NCBI RefSeq assembly: GCF_029846115.1
Contig: NZ_JARVZZ010000001.1
Location: 310,001-374,000, forward strand
Direction of reading: 5' to 3'
DNA: 64,000 nucleotides
Source: Serratia marcescens
GTDB taxonomy: Bacteria; Pseudomonadota; Gammaproteobacteria; Enterobacterales; Enterobacteriaceae
Part shown: piece by piece, positions 27,030 through 36,230 of the stretch
Layout: each line of letters begins with the position of its first letter
Position numbering within the stretch: the first letter of the stretch is position 1
Program-made: the position numbers and the translations under genes
The notes under the pieces: model-generated
The model's input: only the letters and a program-made list of their open reading frames with translations
What the model was told of the DNA's origin: nothing
Database searches by the model: none

Positions 27030-27845
27030 TTATTTACTCCCTAAGCCTAGCAGTTCGGTCTGATAATCCCCGGCCGGATAGCGGAACGGCACCGGCCCAT
27101 CCGCTATACCATCCAGGAACTGGCGCACGCGCGCATCAGGATTGTTCTGCAATTGCTGCGTGGTGCCTTCGGCGATCACCCGGTGATCGGCCACGATGTA
27201 GGCGTAGTCGGCGATGCTCAGCACCTCCGGCACGTCGTGCGACACCACGATGCAGGTAATGCCCAGCGCATGGTTCAGCTCGTCGATCAGCTTGACCAAC
27301 ACCCCCATGGTGATCGGATCCTGGCCGACGAAGGGTTCGTCGAACATGATCATCTCCGGGTCCAGCGCGATCGCGCGCGCCAACGCCGCCCGGCGCGCCA
27401 TGCCGCCGGAAAGCTCATTGGGCATCAGTTGGGCCGCGCCGCGCAGCCCCACCGCTTCCAGCTTCATCAGCACCGTGCTGCGCAACAAAGGCTCCGGCAG
27501 GTTGCTGTGCTCGCGCAGCGGGTAGGCCACGTTTTCGAATACGGTCAAATCGGTAAACAGCGCGCCCGACTGGAACAGCATGCTCATCTTTTTGCGCGCG
27601 TCGTATAACTGACGGCGGGACAACGCGGGAATGTTGTCGCCGTCGAACCAAATCTCCCCGCTGTCCGGCGCCAACTGGCCGCCGATCAGGCGCAGCAGCG
27701 TGGTTTTGCCGATGCCCGATGGCCCCATGATCGCCGTGACCTTACCGCGAGGCACCGTCAGGTTGATGTCTTCAAATATCCGTCGGTCGCCGCGCGAGAA
27801 GCTCATGTCGCGCACTTCGACCAAATTATCTGCCTTTTGGAGCAT
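27030..27845 (-). CDS. mlaF: Phospholipid ABC transporter ATPase MlaF
   Basis: ATPase driving phospholipid transfer by MlaFEDB. The 271-residue product has Walker [12 protein letters not shown] near residue 41, signature LSGGMARR, Walker [14 protein letters not shown] and the H-loop VVSHD. The start at 27845 ([11 protein letters not shown]) was preferred over an ATG eight codons upstream because AAAGGG sits 9 bases before it. First gene of mlaFEDCB. Confidence 0.97.
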   Translation of the reverse strand: MLQKADNLVEVRDMSFSRGDRRIFEDINLTVPRGKVTAIMGPSGIGKTTLLRLIGGQLAPDSGEIWFDGDNIPALSRRQLYDARKKMSMLFQSGALFTDLTVFENVAYPLREHSNLPEPLLRSTVLMKLEAVGLRGAAQLMPNELSGGMARRAALARAIALDPEMIMFDEPFVGQDPITMGVLVKLIDELNHALGITCIVVSHDVPEVLSIADYAYIVADHRVIAEGTTQQLQNNPDARVRQFLDGIADGPVPFRYPAGDYQTELLGLGSK

Positions 27846-28148
27846 GTTAATGGACCCTTTACGACTCATCTTTTGCTGAATCTACCCGTGATGTTAAAGC
27901 AATGGGCGCAATCCGTCTCATCTTTACAAAAACTTACTGCCATTTCGCAACCAATGGTGCCATTGGTTTTACTTTTCCGCGCCACCCGGTCAAAATTGGC
28001 GCCATAACGAAAAAAAACGAAACTGTTCAACTATTAGCCGGGAAAAACCGTTGCTGCGGCTCAAACGCGCGCAACGGAGGGCAAGCAATACCGCCGCATT
28101 GACGGCTTTAACCAACGAACCGGGATAATACCCGACAAAGGACCCTGC
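27846..28148. promoter_or_regulatory. mlaF-yrbG divergent promoter region with 20-base dyad
   Basis: In this 303-base gap, AACCAATGG-TG-CCATTGGTT at 27949-27968 is a perfect 9-base inverted repeat around a two-base centre. On the minus strand the repeat overlaps TTGCGA, which is 18 bases upstream of TAAAGA, a plausible mla promoter. TGGCGCCA at 27994-28001 is a second small palindrome. The right side to 28148 carries the yrbG leader with AAGGA before the start. The role as an operator is inference. Confidence 0.5.
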
Positions 28149-29126
28149 ATGTTTCTCGCGATAGCATTATTAATCGTTGGTTTATTTCTACTGGTGTATG
28201 GTGCAGACCGCTTAGTTTATGGTGCTGCCGTGATTTCCCGCTCGCTCGGCGTACCGCCGTTGATCATCGGCATGACCATCGTCGGCATCGGCACTTCGCT
28301 GCCGGAGCTGATCGTGTCCACCACCGCCGCGCTGAACGGGCAGATAGATATGGCCGTTGGCAACGTATTAGGGTCCAACATCACCAACATCTTATTGATC
28401 CTGGGGGTGGCGGCGCTGATTCACCCGCTGGCCGCGCGCTCCGAGATACTGCGCCGCGAACTGCCGCTGATGTTAGCGGTCACAGTATTGTGCGGTTTCG
28501 TGTTGATGGATGGCACCCTGAGCAGGCTGGACGGCGTGCTGCTGCTGGCCGCCGCCGCCGGCTTCATCCTGCTGATGCTGAAAATCGCCCGGCTGGCGCA
28601 GCGCGAGGGCAGCGACAGCCTGACCATGGAGCAGATAGCCGAACTGCCGCAGGACAGCAGCAACACCGTGGCGGTGCTGTGGCTGGTGCTGGCGTTTATC
28701 ATTCTGCCGCTCTCTTCCAGAATGGTGGTCGATAACGCGACGGTGATTGCGCACTATTTCGGCCTGAGCGAACTGGTGGTCGGTTTGACCATTATCGCCA
28801 TCGGCACCAGCCTGCCCGAACTGGCCACCTCCATCGCCGGAGCGCTGAAGGGCGAGGATGATATGGCGATTGGTAATATCATCGGCTCCAATATTTTCAA
28901 CACGGTGATCGTGCTGGGCGTCCCCGCCCTGCTGTCGCCGGGTAGCGTGGACGCCGCCGCCTTCCAGCGCGATTACTGGGTGATGCTGGCGGCCAGCGTG
29001 CTGCTTAGCGTGCTGTGCATTGGCCGCAAACACCGCATCGGCCACCTGGCGGGCGCGCTGTTATTATGCGGCTTTATTGCGTATCTTGCGGTGCTGTTCT
29101 TTAACCCTTTCAGTACTTTCGGCTAA
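28149..29126 (+). CDS. yrbG: Calcium/sodium antiporter YrbG
   Basis: Inner-membrane cation exchanger of the CaCA superfamily; the physiological ion of YrbG is not firmly known. The 325-residue protein has about ten membrane helices and the internal duplication expected of the family: GIGTSLPELIVST with GNVLGSNITN in the first half, AIGTSLPELATSI with GNIIGSNIFN in the second. It heads the yrbG-kdsD-kdsC-lptC-lptA-lptB run; kdsD starts 16 bases later. Confidence 0.95.
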   Translation: MFLAIALLIVGLFLLVYGADRLVYGAAVISRSLGVPPLIIGMTIVGIGTSLPELIVSTTAALNGQIDMAVGNVLGSNITNILLILGVAALIHPLAARSEILRRELPLMLAVTVLCGFVLMDGTLSRLDGVLLLAAAAGFILLMLKIARLAQREGSDSLTMEQIAELPQDSSNTVAVLWLVLAFIILPLSSRMVVDNATVIAHYFGLSELVVGLTIIAIGTSLPELATSIAGALKGEDDMAIGNIIGSNIFNTVIVLGVPALLSPGSVDAAAFQRDYWVMLAASVLLSVLCIGRKHRIGHLAGALLLCGFIAYLAVLFFNPFSTFG

Positions 29127-29142
29127 ACCGACGGGAATGAGT

Positions 29143-30129
29143 ATGTCGAACATTGAGTTGCAACCGGGCTTCGATTTTCAGCAGGCCGGCAAAGAAGTGC
29201 TTCAGATAGAGCGTGAAGGGCTGGCTCAGCTCGACAGCTACATCAACGCAGACTTCACCCGCGCCTGCGAAACGATCGCCGCCTGCGGCGGCAAAGTGGT
29301 GGTGATGGGCATGGGCAAATCCGGCCATATCGGCTGCAAGATCGCCGCGACCTTCGCCAGCACCGGCACCCCCTCATTCTTCGTTCACCCGGCGGAAGCC
29401 AGCCATGGCGATTTGGGCATGGTCACCCCGCAGGACATCGTGCTCGCCATCTCCAACTCCGGCGAGTCCAGCGAGATCCTGGCGCTGATCCCGGTATTGA
29501 AACGCCAACAGATCACCCTCATCTGTATGACCAATAATCCGGAAAGCTCGATGGGCAAGGCGGCGGATATCCACCTGTGCATCAAGGTGCCGCAGGAAGC
29601 CTGCCCGCTGGGGCTGGCGCCGACCACCAGCACCACCGCCACGCTGGTGATGGGCGATGCGCTGGCCGTCGCGCTGCTGAAAGCGCGCGGTTTCACGCCG
29701 GAAGATTTCGCGCTGTCGCATCCGGGCGGCGCACTCGGCCGCAAACTGCTGCTGCGGGTTAGCGATATCATGCACAGCGGCGACGAAATGCCCCACGTCA
29801 GCGCCGACGCTTCATTGCGCGACGCGCTGCTGGAAATCACCCGCAAAAATCTGGGCCTGACGGTTGTCTGCGACGATCTGATGAAAATCGCCGGCATCTT
29901 CACCGACGGCGACCTGCGCCGGGTCTTCGACATGGGTATCAACCTGCACGAGGCGAAGATCGCCGACGTCATGACGCCGGGCGGCGTGCGGGTGCGCCCC
30001 AACATCCTGGCGGTCGATGCATTGAACCTGATGCAACAACGCCACATCACCGCGCTGCTGGTTGCCGATGGCGACCAACTGCTGGGTGTGGTACATATGC
30101 ATGACATGCTGCGCGCCGGCGTCGTTTAA
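29143..30129 (+). CDS. kdsD: D-arabinose 5-phosphate isomerase KdsD
   Basis: Makes arabinose-5-phosphate from ribulose-5-phosphate, the first step of Kdo synthesis for LPS. The 328-residue protein has an N-terminal SIS domain (GMGKSGHIGCKIAATFAST; ISNSGESSEI) and two C-terminal CBS domains. The second of two nearby ATGs was chosen (29143) because it matches the E. coli start and length. A small Cys-for-Arg difference (HIGCK versus HIGRK in E. coli) is seen near the SIS motif; it is probably neutral. Confidence 0.96.
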   Translation: MSNIELQPGFDFQQAGKEVLQIEREGLAQLDSYINADFTRACETIAACGGKVVVMGMGKSGHIGCKIAATFASTGTPSFFVHPAEASHGDLGMVTPQDIVLAISNSGESSEILALIPVLKRQQITLICMTNNPESSMGKAADIHLCIKVPQEACPLGLAPTTSTTATLVMGDALAVALLKARGFTPEDFALSHPGGALGRKLLLRVSDIMHSGDEMPHVSADASLRDALLEITRKNLGLTVVCDDLMKIAGIFTDGDLRRVFDMGINLHEAKIADVMTPGGVRVRPNILAVDALNLMQQRHITALLVADGDQLLGVVHMHDMLRAGVV

Positions 30130-30146
30130 TTAAGGAATAGAACGGA

Positions 30147-30701
30147 ATGGGTATGGTAGAAACCTGCTACGGGCCGGTAGAACAAGAGGTTATGGCGCGT
30201 GCCGGGAACATCCGCCTGTTGATTTGCGACGTTGACGGCGTGTTGTCGGACGGCCTGATCTTCATGGGCAACAACGGTGAAGAACTGAAGGCGTTCAACG
30301 TGCGCGACGGCTACGGCATCCGCTGCTTGAAAACCTCGGACATCGAGGTGGCGATCATCACCGGTCGCTCCGCCAAGCTGCTGGAAGACCGCGCGCAGAC
30401 GCTCGGTATCACCCATCTTTATCAGGGGCAGTCCGATAAGCTTTTGGCCTTCCGCGAACTGTTGGATAAACTGTCGTTAACGGCGGATCAGGTCGCCTAT
30501 ATCGGCGATGACCTGATCGACTGGCCGGTGATGGCGCAGGTCGGCCTGGCGGTCGCGGTGGCGGACGCACATCCGCTGTTGACGCCGCGCGCCCACTACG
30601 TCACCCGCATTGCCGGCGGCCGCGGTGCAGTGCGCGAACTGTGCGACATCATTCTTTTGGCTCAAAATAAGCTGGAGGACGCCAAAGGGCTGTCGATATG
30701 A
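30147..30701 (+). CDS. kdsC: Kdo-8-phosphate phosphatase KdsC
   Basis: HAD-family phosphatase that releases Kdo from Kdo-8-phosphate. The 184-residue protein has HAD motif I ICDVDGVLSDG near residue 27, motif II in IITGRSAK, and motif IV IGDDLIDWPVM. lptC overlaps its stop by four bases. Confidence 0.96.
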   Translation: MGMVETCYGPVEQEVMARAGNIRLLICDVDGVLSDGLIFMGNNGEELKAFNVRDGYGIRCLKTSDIEVAIITGRSAKLLEDRAQTLGITHLYQGQSDKLLAFRELLDKLSLTADQVAYIGDDLIDWPVMAQVGLAVAVADAHPLLTPRAHYVTRIAGGRGAVRELCDIILLAQNKLEDAKGLSI

Positions 30702-31276
30702 GTAAAACCAAACTGTGGATCACCATCCTGTTGACGGTGATCGTTCTGGCGCTGATCGGCTGGAACATGACGGACTTCAGCGACGACACGGCCCCTGGCC
30801 CGGTCAACGATAAGGATCCGACCTACCAGAGCCAGCACACGGTCACCGTGGTGTACAACCCGGCCGGCAAGCTGAATTACAAACTGGTGGCGGAAGACGC
30901 GAAGTATTACACCGCCGGCGAACTGAGCTGGTTCACCCAGCCGGTAATGACGCTGTTCGATGAGAATGCGGTGGCCACCTGGTCAGTTCGCGCCGATCGC
31001 GCCAAACTGACTAAAGACCGGATGCTGTATCTGTATGGTCACGTCGAGGTAAACAGCCTGACCACCACCTCGCAGCTGGAAAAAATTAAGACGGACAACG
31101 CTCAGGTAAACCTGGTCACCCAGGACGTCACCTCCGATGACGAAGTCACGCTTTACGGGACCAATTTTACCTCTAACGGCATGAAAATGCGTGGGAACCT
31201 GCGGACCAAAACCGCTGAGCTGATTGATAAGGTTAAGACCAACTATGAAATTCAGAACCAAAAACCAACTCCGTAA
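30698..31276 (+). CDS. lptC: LPS export protein LptC
   Basis: Bitopic inner-membrane protein that receives LPS from LptB2FG and passes it to LptA. The 192-residue protein has one N-terminal transmembrane helix (about residues 6-24) and a periplasmic beta-jellyroll. It overlaps kdsC by 4 bases, and lptA begins inside its 3' end. Confidence 0.96.
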   Translation: MSKTKLWITILLTVIVLALIGWNMTDFSDDTAPGPVNDKDPTYQSQHTVTVVYNPAGKLNYKLVAEDAKYYTAGELSWFTQPVMTLFDENAVATWSVRADRAKLTKDRMLYLYGHVEVNSLTTTSQLEKIKTDNAQVNLVTQDVTSDDEVTLYGTNFTSNGMKMRGNLRTKTAELIDKVKTNYEIQNQKPTP

Positions 31277-31784
31277 CCTGTTGCTCGGCAGCTTAGTTTT
31301 GGCCGCCAGCGCCCCCGCTCTGGCGCTGAAATCCGACTCCAGCCAGCCGGTCAGCATCGACTCGCTCAAACAGTCGTTGGACATGCAGAGCAACGTCAGC
31401 ACCTTCACCGACAACGTGGTGATCAAACAGGGCACCATCGATATTCGCGCCGACAAGGTGGTGGTCACCCGCCCGGGCGGAGATCAGAATAAGACCTATA
31501 TTGAAGCGTTCGGCAACCCGGTAACCTTCTACCAGATGCAGGACAGCGGCAAGCCGGTCAAAGGCCACGCGCAGAAAGTGCGTTACGACGTGGCGACCCA
31601 GCTGGTGACCCTGACGGGCAACGCCTATCTGGAGCAGCTCGACAGCAACGTGAAAGGCGATCGCATCACCTATCTGGTGCAACAGCAGCAAATGCAGGCG
31701 TTTAGCGACAAAGGCAAACGCGTGACAACGGTTCTGGTACCGTCGCAGTTGCAAGACAAAAACGAGCAAAAAAAGAGTAACTAA
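31245..31784 (+). CDS. lptA: LPS transport periplasmic bridge protein LptA
   Basis: Oligomerising periplasmic protein forming the LPS bridge between LptC and LptD. The 179-residue precursor has a signal peptide ending APALA. The jellyroll strands include KVVVTRPGGDQNK and the C-terminal KRVTTVLVPSQLQDKN, as in E. coli. Its start overlaps lptC by 32 bases, and AAGG upstream supports it. Confidence 0.96.
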   Translation: MKFRTKNQLRNLLLGSLVLAASAPALALKSDSSQPVSIDSLKQSLDMQSNVSTFTDNVVIKQGTIDIRADKVVVTRPGGDQNKTYIEAFGNPVTFYQMQDSGKPVKGHAQKVRYDVATQLVTLTGNAYLEQLDSNVKGDRITYLVQQQQMQAFSDKGKRVTTVLVPSQLQDKNEQKKSN

Positions 31785-31790
31785 TCACTT

Positions 31791-32516
31791 ATGGCAACAC
31801 TCATCGCAGAAAACCTGGCGAAAGCCTACAAGGGCCGTAAAGTTGTCGAAGACGTCAGCCTGAAAGTGAAATCCGGCGAGATCGTCGGCCTGCTCGGGCC
31901 GAACGGCGCCGGTAAAACCACCACCTTCTACATGGTGGTCGGCATCGTGCCACGCGACGCCGGGCGCATCGTGATCGACGAAGAAGACATCAGCCTGCTG
32001 CCACTGCACGCCCGCGCGCGCCGCGGCATCGGCTATCTGCCGCAGGAAGCGTCGATCTTCCGCCGCCTGAGCGTGTACGACAACCTGATGGCGGTGCTGG
32101 AGATCCGTCCCGATCTCACCAGCGAACAGCGCGAAGACCGCGCCAAAGAGCTGATGGAAGAGTTCCACATCTCCCATCTGCGCGACAGCCTCGGCCAGGC
32201 GCTGTCCGGTGGTGAACGCCGCCGCGTCGAAATCGCCCGCGCGCTGGCGGCCAACCCGAAATTCATTCTGCTGGACGAACCCTTCGCCGGGGTGGATCCG
32301 ATTTCCGTTATCGACATCAAAAAAATCATCGAGCACCTGCGTGACAGCGGCCTGGGCGTGCTGATCACCGACCACAACGTGCGCGAGACGCTGGACGTAT
32401 GTGAGCGCGCCTACATCGTCAGCCAGGGCAAACTGATTGCCCACGGCACGCCGGATGCTATTCTGGCCGACGAGCAGGTAAAACGCGTTTATCTGGGCGA
32501 AGAGTTCCGCCTCTAA
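31791..32516 (+). CDS. lptB: LPS export ABC transporter ATPase LptB
   Basis: ATPase powering LPS extraction by LptB2FG. The 241-residue protein has Walker [13 protein letters not shown], the Q-loop YLPQEASIF, signature LSGGERRR and Walker [14 protein letters not shown]. It starts 6 bases after lptA and is followed by rpoN after 52 bases. Confidence 0.97.
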   Translation: MATLIAENLAKAYKGRKVVEDVSLKVKSGEIVGLLGPNGAGKTTTFYMVVGIVPRDAGRIVIDEEDISLLPLHARARRGIGYLPQEASIFRRLSVYDNLMAVLEIRPDLTSEQREDRAKELMEEFHISHLRDSLGQALSGGERRRVEIARALAANPKFILLDEPFAGVDPISVIDIKKIIEHLRDSGLGVLITDHNVRETLDVCERAYIVSQGKLIAHGTPDAILADEQVKRVYLGEEFRL

Positions 32517-32568
32517 GCGCCGGCGCGCCCTGCGGGGCGACACCGTTAACGGAAGTAGACAGAAAACT

Positions 32569-34002
32569 ATGAAGCAAGGTTTGCAACTCAGGCTCAGCCA
32601 ACAGCTGGCCATGACTCCTCAGCTCCAGCAGGCGATCCGCCTGCTGCAGTTGTCCACGCTTGAGCTTCAGCAAGAGATCCAGCTGGCGCTGGAGAGCAAT
32701 CCGCTGCTTGAACAGACCGATCTGCACGACGAAATCGACGCCAAAGAAACCCAGGAAACCGAGGGGCTCGATACCCGCGAGGCGCTGGAACAGAAAGACA
32801 TGCCGGAAGAGCTGCCGCTGGACGCCACCTGGGATGAGATCTACACCGCCGGCACGCCGTCCGGCACCGGCACCGACTACAGCGACGACGAGCTGCCGGT
32901 CTATCAGGGCGAGACCACCCAAACGCTGCAGGATTACCTGATGTGGCAGGTAGATCTGACGCCGTTTTCCGATACCGACGCCGCCATCGCCACCTCCATC
33001 GTCGACGCGGTGGACGACACCGGCTATCTCACCGTGCCGCTGGAAGACATTCTGGAAAGCCTGGGCGACGAGAACGTGACCCTTGAAGAAGTCGAGGCGG
33101 TGTTGAAGCGCGTGCAGCGTTTCGATCCGATCGGCGTCGCCGCGCGCGATCTGCGCGATTGCCTGCTGGTGCAGCTCTCCCAATACGCCAAAGACACCCC
33201 TTATCTGGCCGAAGCGCGGCTGATCATCAGCGAGCATCTGGATCTGTTGGCCAACCACGACTTTCGCAGCCTGATGCGATCAACCCGGCTAAAAGAAGAT
33301 ACACTGAAAGAAGCGATGCTGCTGATTCAGTCGCTCGATCCGCGTCCGGGGCAGTCGATCAATACCGGCGAATCGGAATACGTGATCCCGGACGTGCTGG
33401 TGCGCAAGACGCAGAACACGTGGACGGTCGAGCTCAACGGCGACAGCGTGCCGCGTTTGAAGATCAATCAGCAGTACGCCGCGCTGGGCAACAGCGCCCG
33501 CAGCGAAGCCGACGGCCAGTTCATCCGCAGCAACCTGCAGGAAGCCAAGTGGTTGATTAAAAGCCTGGAAAGCCGCAACGAGACGCTGCTGAAGGTCACC
33601 CGCTGCATCGTCAGCCAACAGCAGGCGTTCTTCGAGCAAGGCGAAGAGTTTATGAAACCCATGGTGCTGGCGGATATCGCCCAGGCCGTGGAGATGCATG
33701 AATCGACGATCTCGCGCGTCACCACGCAGAAGTTTTTGCACAGCCCGCGCGGCATTTTCGAATTGAAATATTTCTTCTCCAGCCACGTGAATACCGACAG
33801 CGGCGGCGAAGCCTCCTCGACGGCGATCCGCGCGTTGGTGAAGAAATTGATTGCGGCGGAAAACCCCGCCAAACCACTCAGCGACAGCAAGCTGGCCACC
33901 TTGCTCTCCGATCAGGGGATCATCGTGGCGCGGCGCACCGTCGCCAAGTACCGAGAGTCTTTGTCCATCCCGCCGTCGAACCAGCGTAAACAGTTGGTTT
34001 GA
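32569..34002 (+). CDS. rpoN: RNA polymerase sigma-54 factor RpoN
   Basis: Alternative sigma factor for nitrogen-regulated and other enhancer-dependent promoters. The 477-residue protein has the N-terminal Gln/Leu-rich activator-interacting region ([16 protein letters not shown]), an acidic region II (about 55-115), the core-binding domain, the HTH, and the RpoN box [10 protein letters not shown] near residue 456. The rpoN-hpf-ptsN-rapZ-npr order is the classical sigma-54 cluster. Confidence 0.98.
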   Translation: MKQGLQLRLSQQLAMTPQLQQAIRLLQLSTLELQQEIQLALESNPLLEQTDLHDEIDAKETQETEGLDTREALEQKDMPEELPLDATWDEIYTAGTPSGTGTDYSDDELPVYQGETTQTLQDYLMWQVDLTPFSDTDAAIATSIVDAVDDTGYLTVPLEDILESLGDENVTLEEVEAVLKRVQRFDPIGVAARDLRDCLLVQLSQYAKDTPYLAEARLIISEHLDLLANHDFRSLMRSTRLKEDTLKEAMLLIQSLDPRPGQSINTGESEYVIPDVLVRKTQNTWTVELNGDSVPRLKINQQYAALGNSARSEADGQFIRSNLQEAKWLIKSLESRNETLLKVTRCIVSQQQAFFEQGEEFMKPMVLADIAQAVEMHESTISRVTTQKFLHSPRGIFELKYFFSSHVNTDSGGEASSTAIRALVKKLIAAENPAKPLSDSKLATLLSDQGIIVARRTVAKYRESLSIPPSNQRKQLV

Positions 34003-34025
34003 CCTCTATTGAGAAGGAAGACACT

Positions 34026-34313
34026 ATGCAGCTCAACATTACCGGACACCACATCGAAATCACCGATCCGTTGCGCGAGTTCGTGAACAACAAGTTCGCC
34101 AAACTCGAACAGTATTTTGATCGCATCAATCAGGTGTATGTTGTATTAAGTGTGGAAAAAGTGCAGCAAATTGCGGAAGCAACGGTGCACGTGAATGGAG
34201 GCGAGTTGCACGCCACCTCGGAAGACGAGAATATGTATGCCGCAATTGATACGCTGATCGACAAATTGGCACGTCAATTGAACAAACATAAAGACAAATT
34301 GAAGCAACACTGA
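34026..34313 (+). CDS. hpf: Ribosome hibernation promoting factor Hpf
   Basis: Binds 30S subunits and promotes 100S ribosome dimers in stationary phase. The 95-residue short-form protein starts MQLNITGHHIEITDPLREF and has the beta-alpha-beta-beta-beta-alpha pattern of the family with a basic C-terminus. A GAGAAGG site precedes the start; it lies 23 bases after rpoN. Confidence 0.96.
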   Translation: MQLNITGHHIEITDPLREFVNNKFAKLEQYFDRINQVYVVLSVEKVQQIAEATVHVNGGELHATSEDENMYAAIDTLIDKLARQLNKHKDKLKQH

Positions 34314-34468
34314 CACCCTAACCCATTCCATGAGGTTGCATCTGTCGCAGCCTCGCCCTTCGGCGCGTGACCCGCATAGGTGACGCGCCGAACGGTAATC
34401 AGGGTTAAAACCGACGAAAAACCGCCTTGCCGGGTGCGCCCGGCGGCGCGGTTTTAAGTGAAGATGAG
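34314..34468 (+). promoter_or_regulatory. hpf-ptsN spacer with terminator-like hairpin
   Basis: Two structures are visible. CGGCGCG...CGCGCCG (about 34360-34390) forms a stem. AAAACCGC at 34417-34424 pairs with GCGGTTTT at 34448-34455 around a GC-rich inner stem (GCCGGG/CCCGGC). The second ends only 13 bases before the ptsN start, so it could end hpf transcripts, act as an attenuator or protect a processed mRNA end. Which of these applies is not decided by sequence. Confidence 0.55.
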
Positions 34469-34930
34469 ATGAACAACGAATATATGCAATTAAGCTCGGT
34501 GTTAAACATCGAGTGCACCAAAAGCTCGGTACACTGCACCAGCAAGAAGCGGGCTTTGGAAATTATCAGCGAACTGGCCGCCAAACAGCTCAATCTGCCT
34601 TCGCAGGTGGTGTTTGACGCGGTTCTCACCCGGGAACGCATGGGCAGCACCGGTATCGGCAACGGTATCGCCATTCCCCACGGCAAACTGGAAGAGGACA
34701 CACTGCGGGCCGTTGGCGTGTTTATCCGTCTCGACCAACCCATCGCTTTCGACGCTATCGACAACCAGCCGGTCGACCTGCTGTTCGCGCTGCTGGTGCC
34801 TGCCGATCAGTGCAAAACCCATTTGCATACCCTGTCGCTGGTCGCCAAACGCCTGGCCGACAAAACCGTATGCCGCCGCCTGCGCGCCGCGCAGAGCGAC
34901 GAAGAGCTTTACCAAATCATCACCGAGTGA
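34469..34930 (+). CDS. ptsN: PTS-Ntr enzyme IIA (nitrogen regulatory) PtsN
   Basis: Regulatory EIIA of the PTS-Ntr phosphorelay (PtsP-Npr-PtsN), controlling K+ uptake, sigma-E and other outputs by its phosphorylation state. The 153-residue protein has the phospho-acceptor His in NGIAIPHGKLEED (His71 in this numbering, His73 in E. coli). It ends at YQIITE, about ten residues short of the E. coli C-terminus, which lies beyond the folded domain. An alternative ATG five codons downstream (34484) is possible; neither has a strong ribosome site. Confidence 0.94.
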   Translation: MNNEYMQLSSVLNIECTKSSVHCTSKKRALEIISELAAKQLNLPSQVVFDAVLTRERMGSTGIGNGIAIPHGKLEEDTLRAVGVFIRLDQPIAFDAIDNQPVDLLFALLVPADQCKTHLHTLSLVAKRLADKTVCRRLRAAQSDEELYQIITE

Positions 34931-35059
34931 TGCCCGGCCGGCGTGACTTCCAGCCCGGATAACGATACTGTTTCACGATGATGGATCCGGCTGCGGCCGG
35001 AATAACAAAGTTTCCACCGGTGGCGATGAACGCCGCCGCGATGCCAGGGGAGTTGCCAC

Positions 35060-35914
35060 ATGGTGCTGATGATTGTCAGCGGCCGTTCCGGTTCCGGAAA
35101 ATCCGTCGCCTTGCGGGCGCTGGAAGACATGGGTTTTTACTGCGTTGACAACCTGCCGGTGGTGCTGCTGCCGCAGCTCGCCAACACGCTGGCGGAACGC
35201 AATATCTCCGCGGCGGTCAGCATCGACGTGCGCAACATGCCGGAATCGCCGGAAGTGTTCGAATATGCGATGACTCAGCTGCCGGACAGCTTCTCGCCGC
35301 AGCTACTGTTCCTCGACGCCGATCGCAATACGCTGATCCGCCGTTACAGCGACACCCGCCGCCTGCACCCGCTCTCCAGCAAAAACCTGTCGCTGGAAAG
35401 CGCCATCGACGAAGAGAGCGATCTGCTCGAACCGCTGCGCTCGCGGGCTGATCTGATTATCGACACCTCGGAAATGTCGGTGCACGAGCTGGCCGAAATG
35501 CTGCGCACCCGCCTGCTGGGCAAGCGCGAGCGCGAACTGACCATGGTGTTCGAATCCTTCGGCTTCAAGCACGGCATCCCGATCGATGCCGACTACGTGT
35601 TCGACGTGCGCTTCCTGCCGAACCCGCACTGGGATCCGAAGCTGCGGCCGATGACCGGTCTGGACAAGCCGGTCGCGTCGTTCCTCGATCGCCATACCGA
35701 AGTGCACAACTTCATCTACCAGACCCGCAGCTACCTGGAGCAATGGCTGCCGATGCTGGAAACCAACAACCGCAGCTACCTGACGGTCGCCATCGGCTGT
35801 ACCGGCGGTAAACACCGCTCGGTGTACGTGGCGGAACAGCTGGCCGATTACTTCCGCTCGCGCGGCAAGAACGTGCAGTCGCGCCATCGCACGCTGGAAA
35901 AGCGCAAACAATGA
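35060..35914 (+). CDS. rapZ: RNase adapter protein RapZ
   Basis: Binds the sRNA GlmZ and directs it to RNase E, thereby controlling GlmS and amino-sugar supply. The 284-residue protein has Walker [15 protein letters not shown] at the N-terminus, Walker B-like LFLDAD, and the C-terminal RNA-binding half with [14 protein letters not shown] and a basic tail. npr overlaps its stop by 4 bases. A 129-base gap separates it from ptsN. Confidence 0.96.
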   Translation: MVLMIVSGRSGSGKSVALRALEDMGFYCVDNLPVVLLPQLANTLAERNISAAVSIDVRNMPESPEVFEYAMTQLPDSFSPQLLFLDADRNTLIRRYSDTRRLHPLSSKNLSLESAIDEESDLLEPLRSRADLIIDTSEMSVHELAEMLRTRLLGKRERELTMVFESFGFKHGIPIDADYVFDVRFLPNPHWDPKLRPMTGLDKPVASFLDRHTEVHNFIYQTRSYLEQWLPMLETNNRSYLTVAIGCTGGKHRSVYVAEQLADYFRSRGKNVQSRHRTLEKRKQ

Positions 35915-36183
35915 CGGTCAAACAGACGGTTGAAATCAAAAACAAGCTGGGCATGCACGCGCGCCCGGCGATGAAACTGTTCGAGCTGGTGCAAAGCTTC
36001 GACGCCGAAGTGATGCTGCGCAACGAAAGCGGCACCGAAGCCGAAGCCAGCAGCGTCATCGCGCTGCTGATGCTGGATTCCGCCCAGGGCCGGCATATCG
36101 AAGTCGAAGCGACCGGCCCCGACGAAGTCAACGCGCTGGCGGCGGTGGTCGAGCTGTTCAACTCCGGGTTTGATGAAGATTAG
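35911..36183 (+). CDS. npr: PTS-Ntr phosphocarrier NPr
   Basis: HPr-like phosphocarrier of the PTS-Ntr chain, 90 residues. The phosphorylated His16 lies in [10 protein letters not shown], and the Ser-bearing helix region follows. Last gene of the rpoN cluster, overlapping rapZ by four bases. In E. coli yrbL and mtgA follow; here an accessory catabolic locus on the other strand follows. Confidence 0.96.
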   Translation: MTVKQTVEIKNKLGMHARPAMKLFELVQSFDAEVMLRNESGTEAEASSVIALLMLDSAQGRHIEVEATGPDEVNALAAVVELFNSGFDED

Positions 36184-36230
36184 CCGCTGAGGGCGCGCCT
36201 TTGCGCCCAATCCCCCATATCCTCTCCCCC

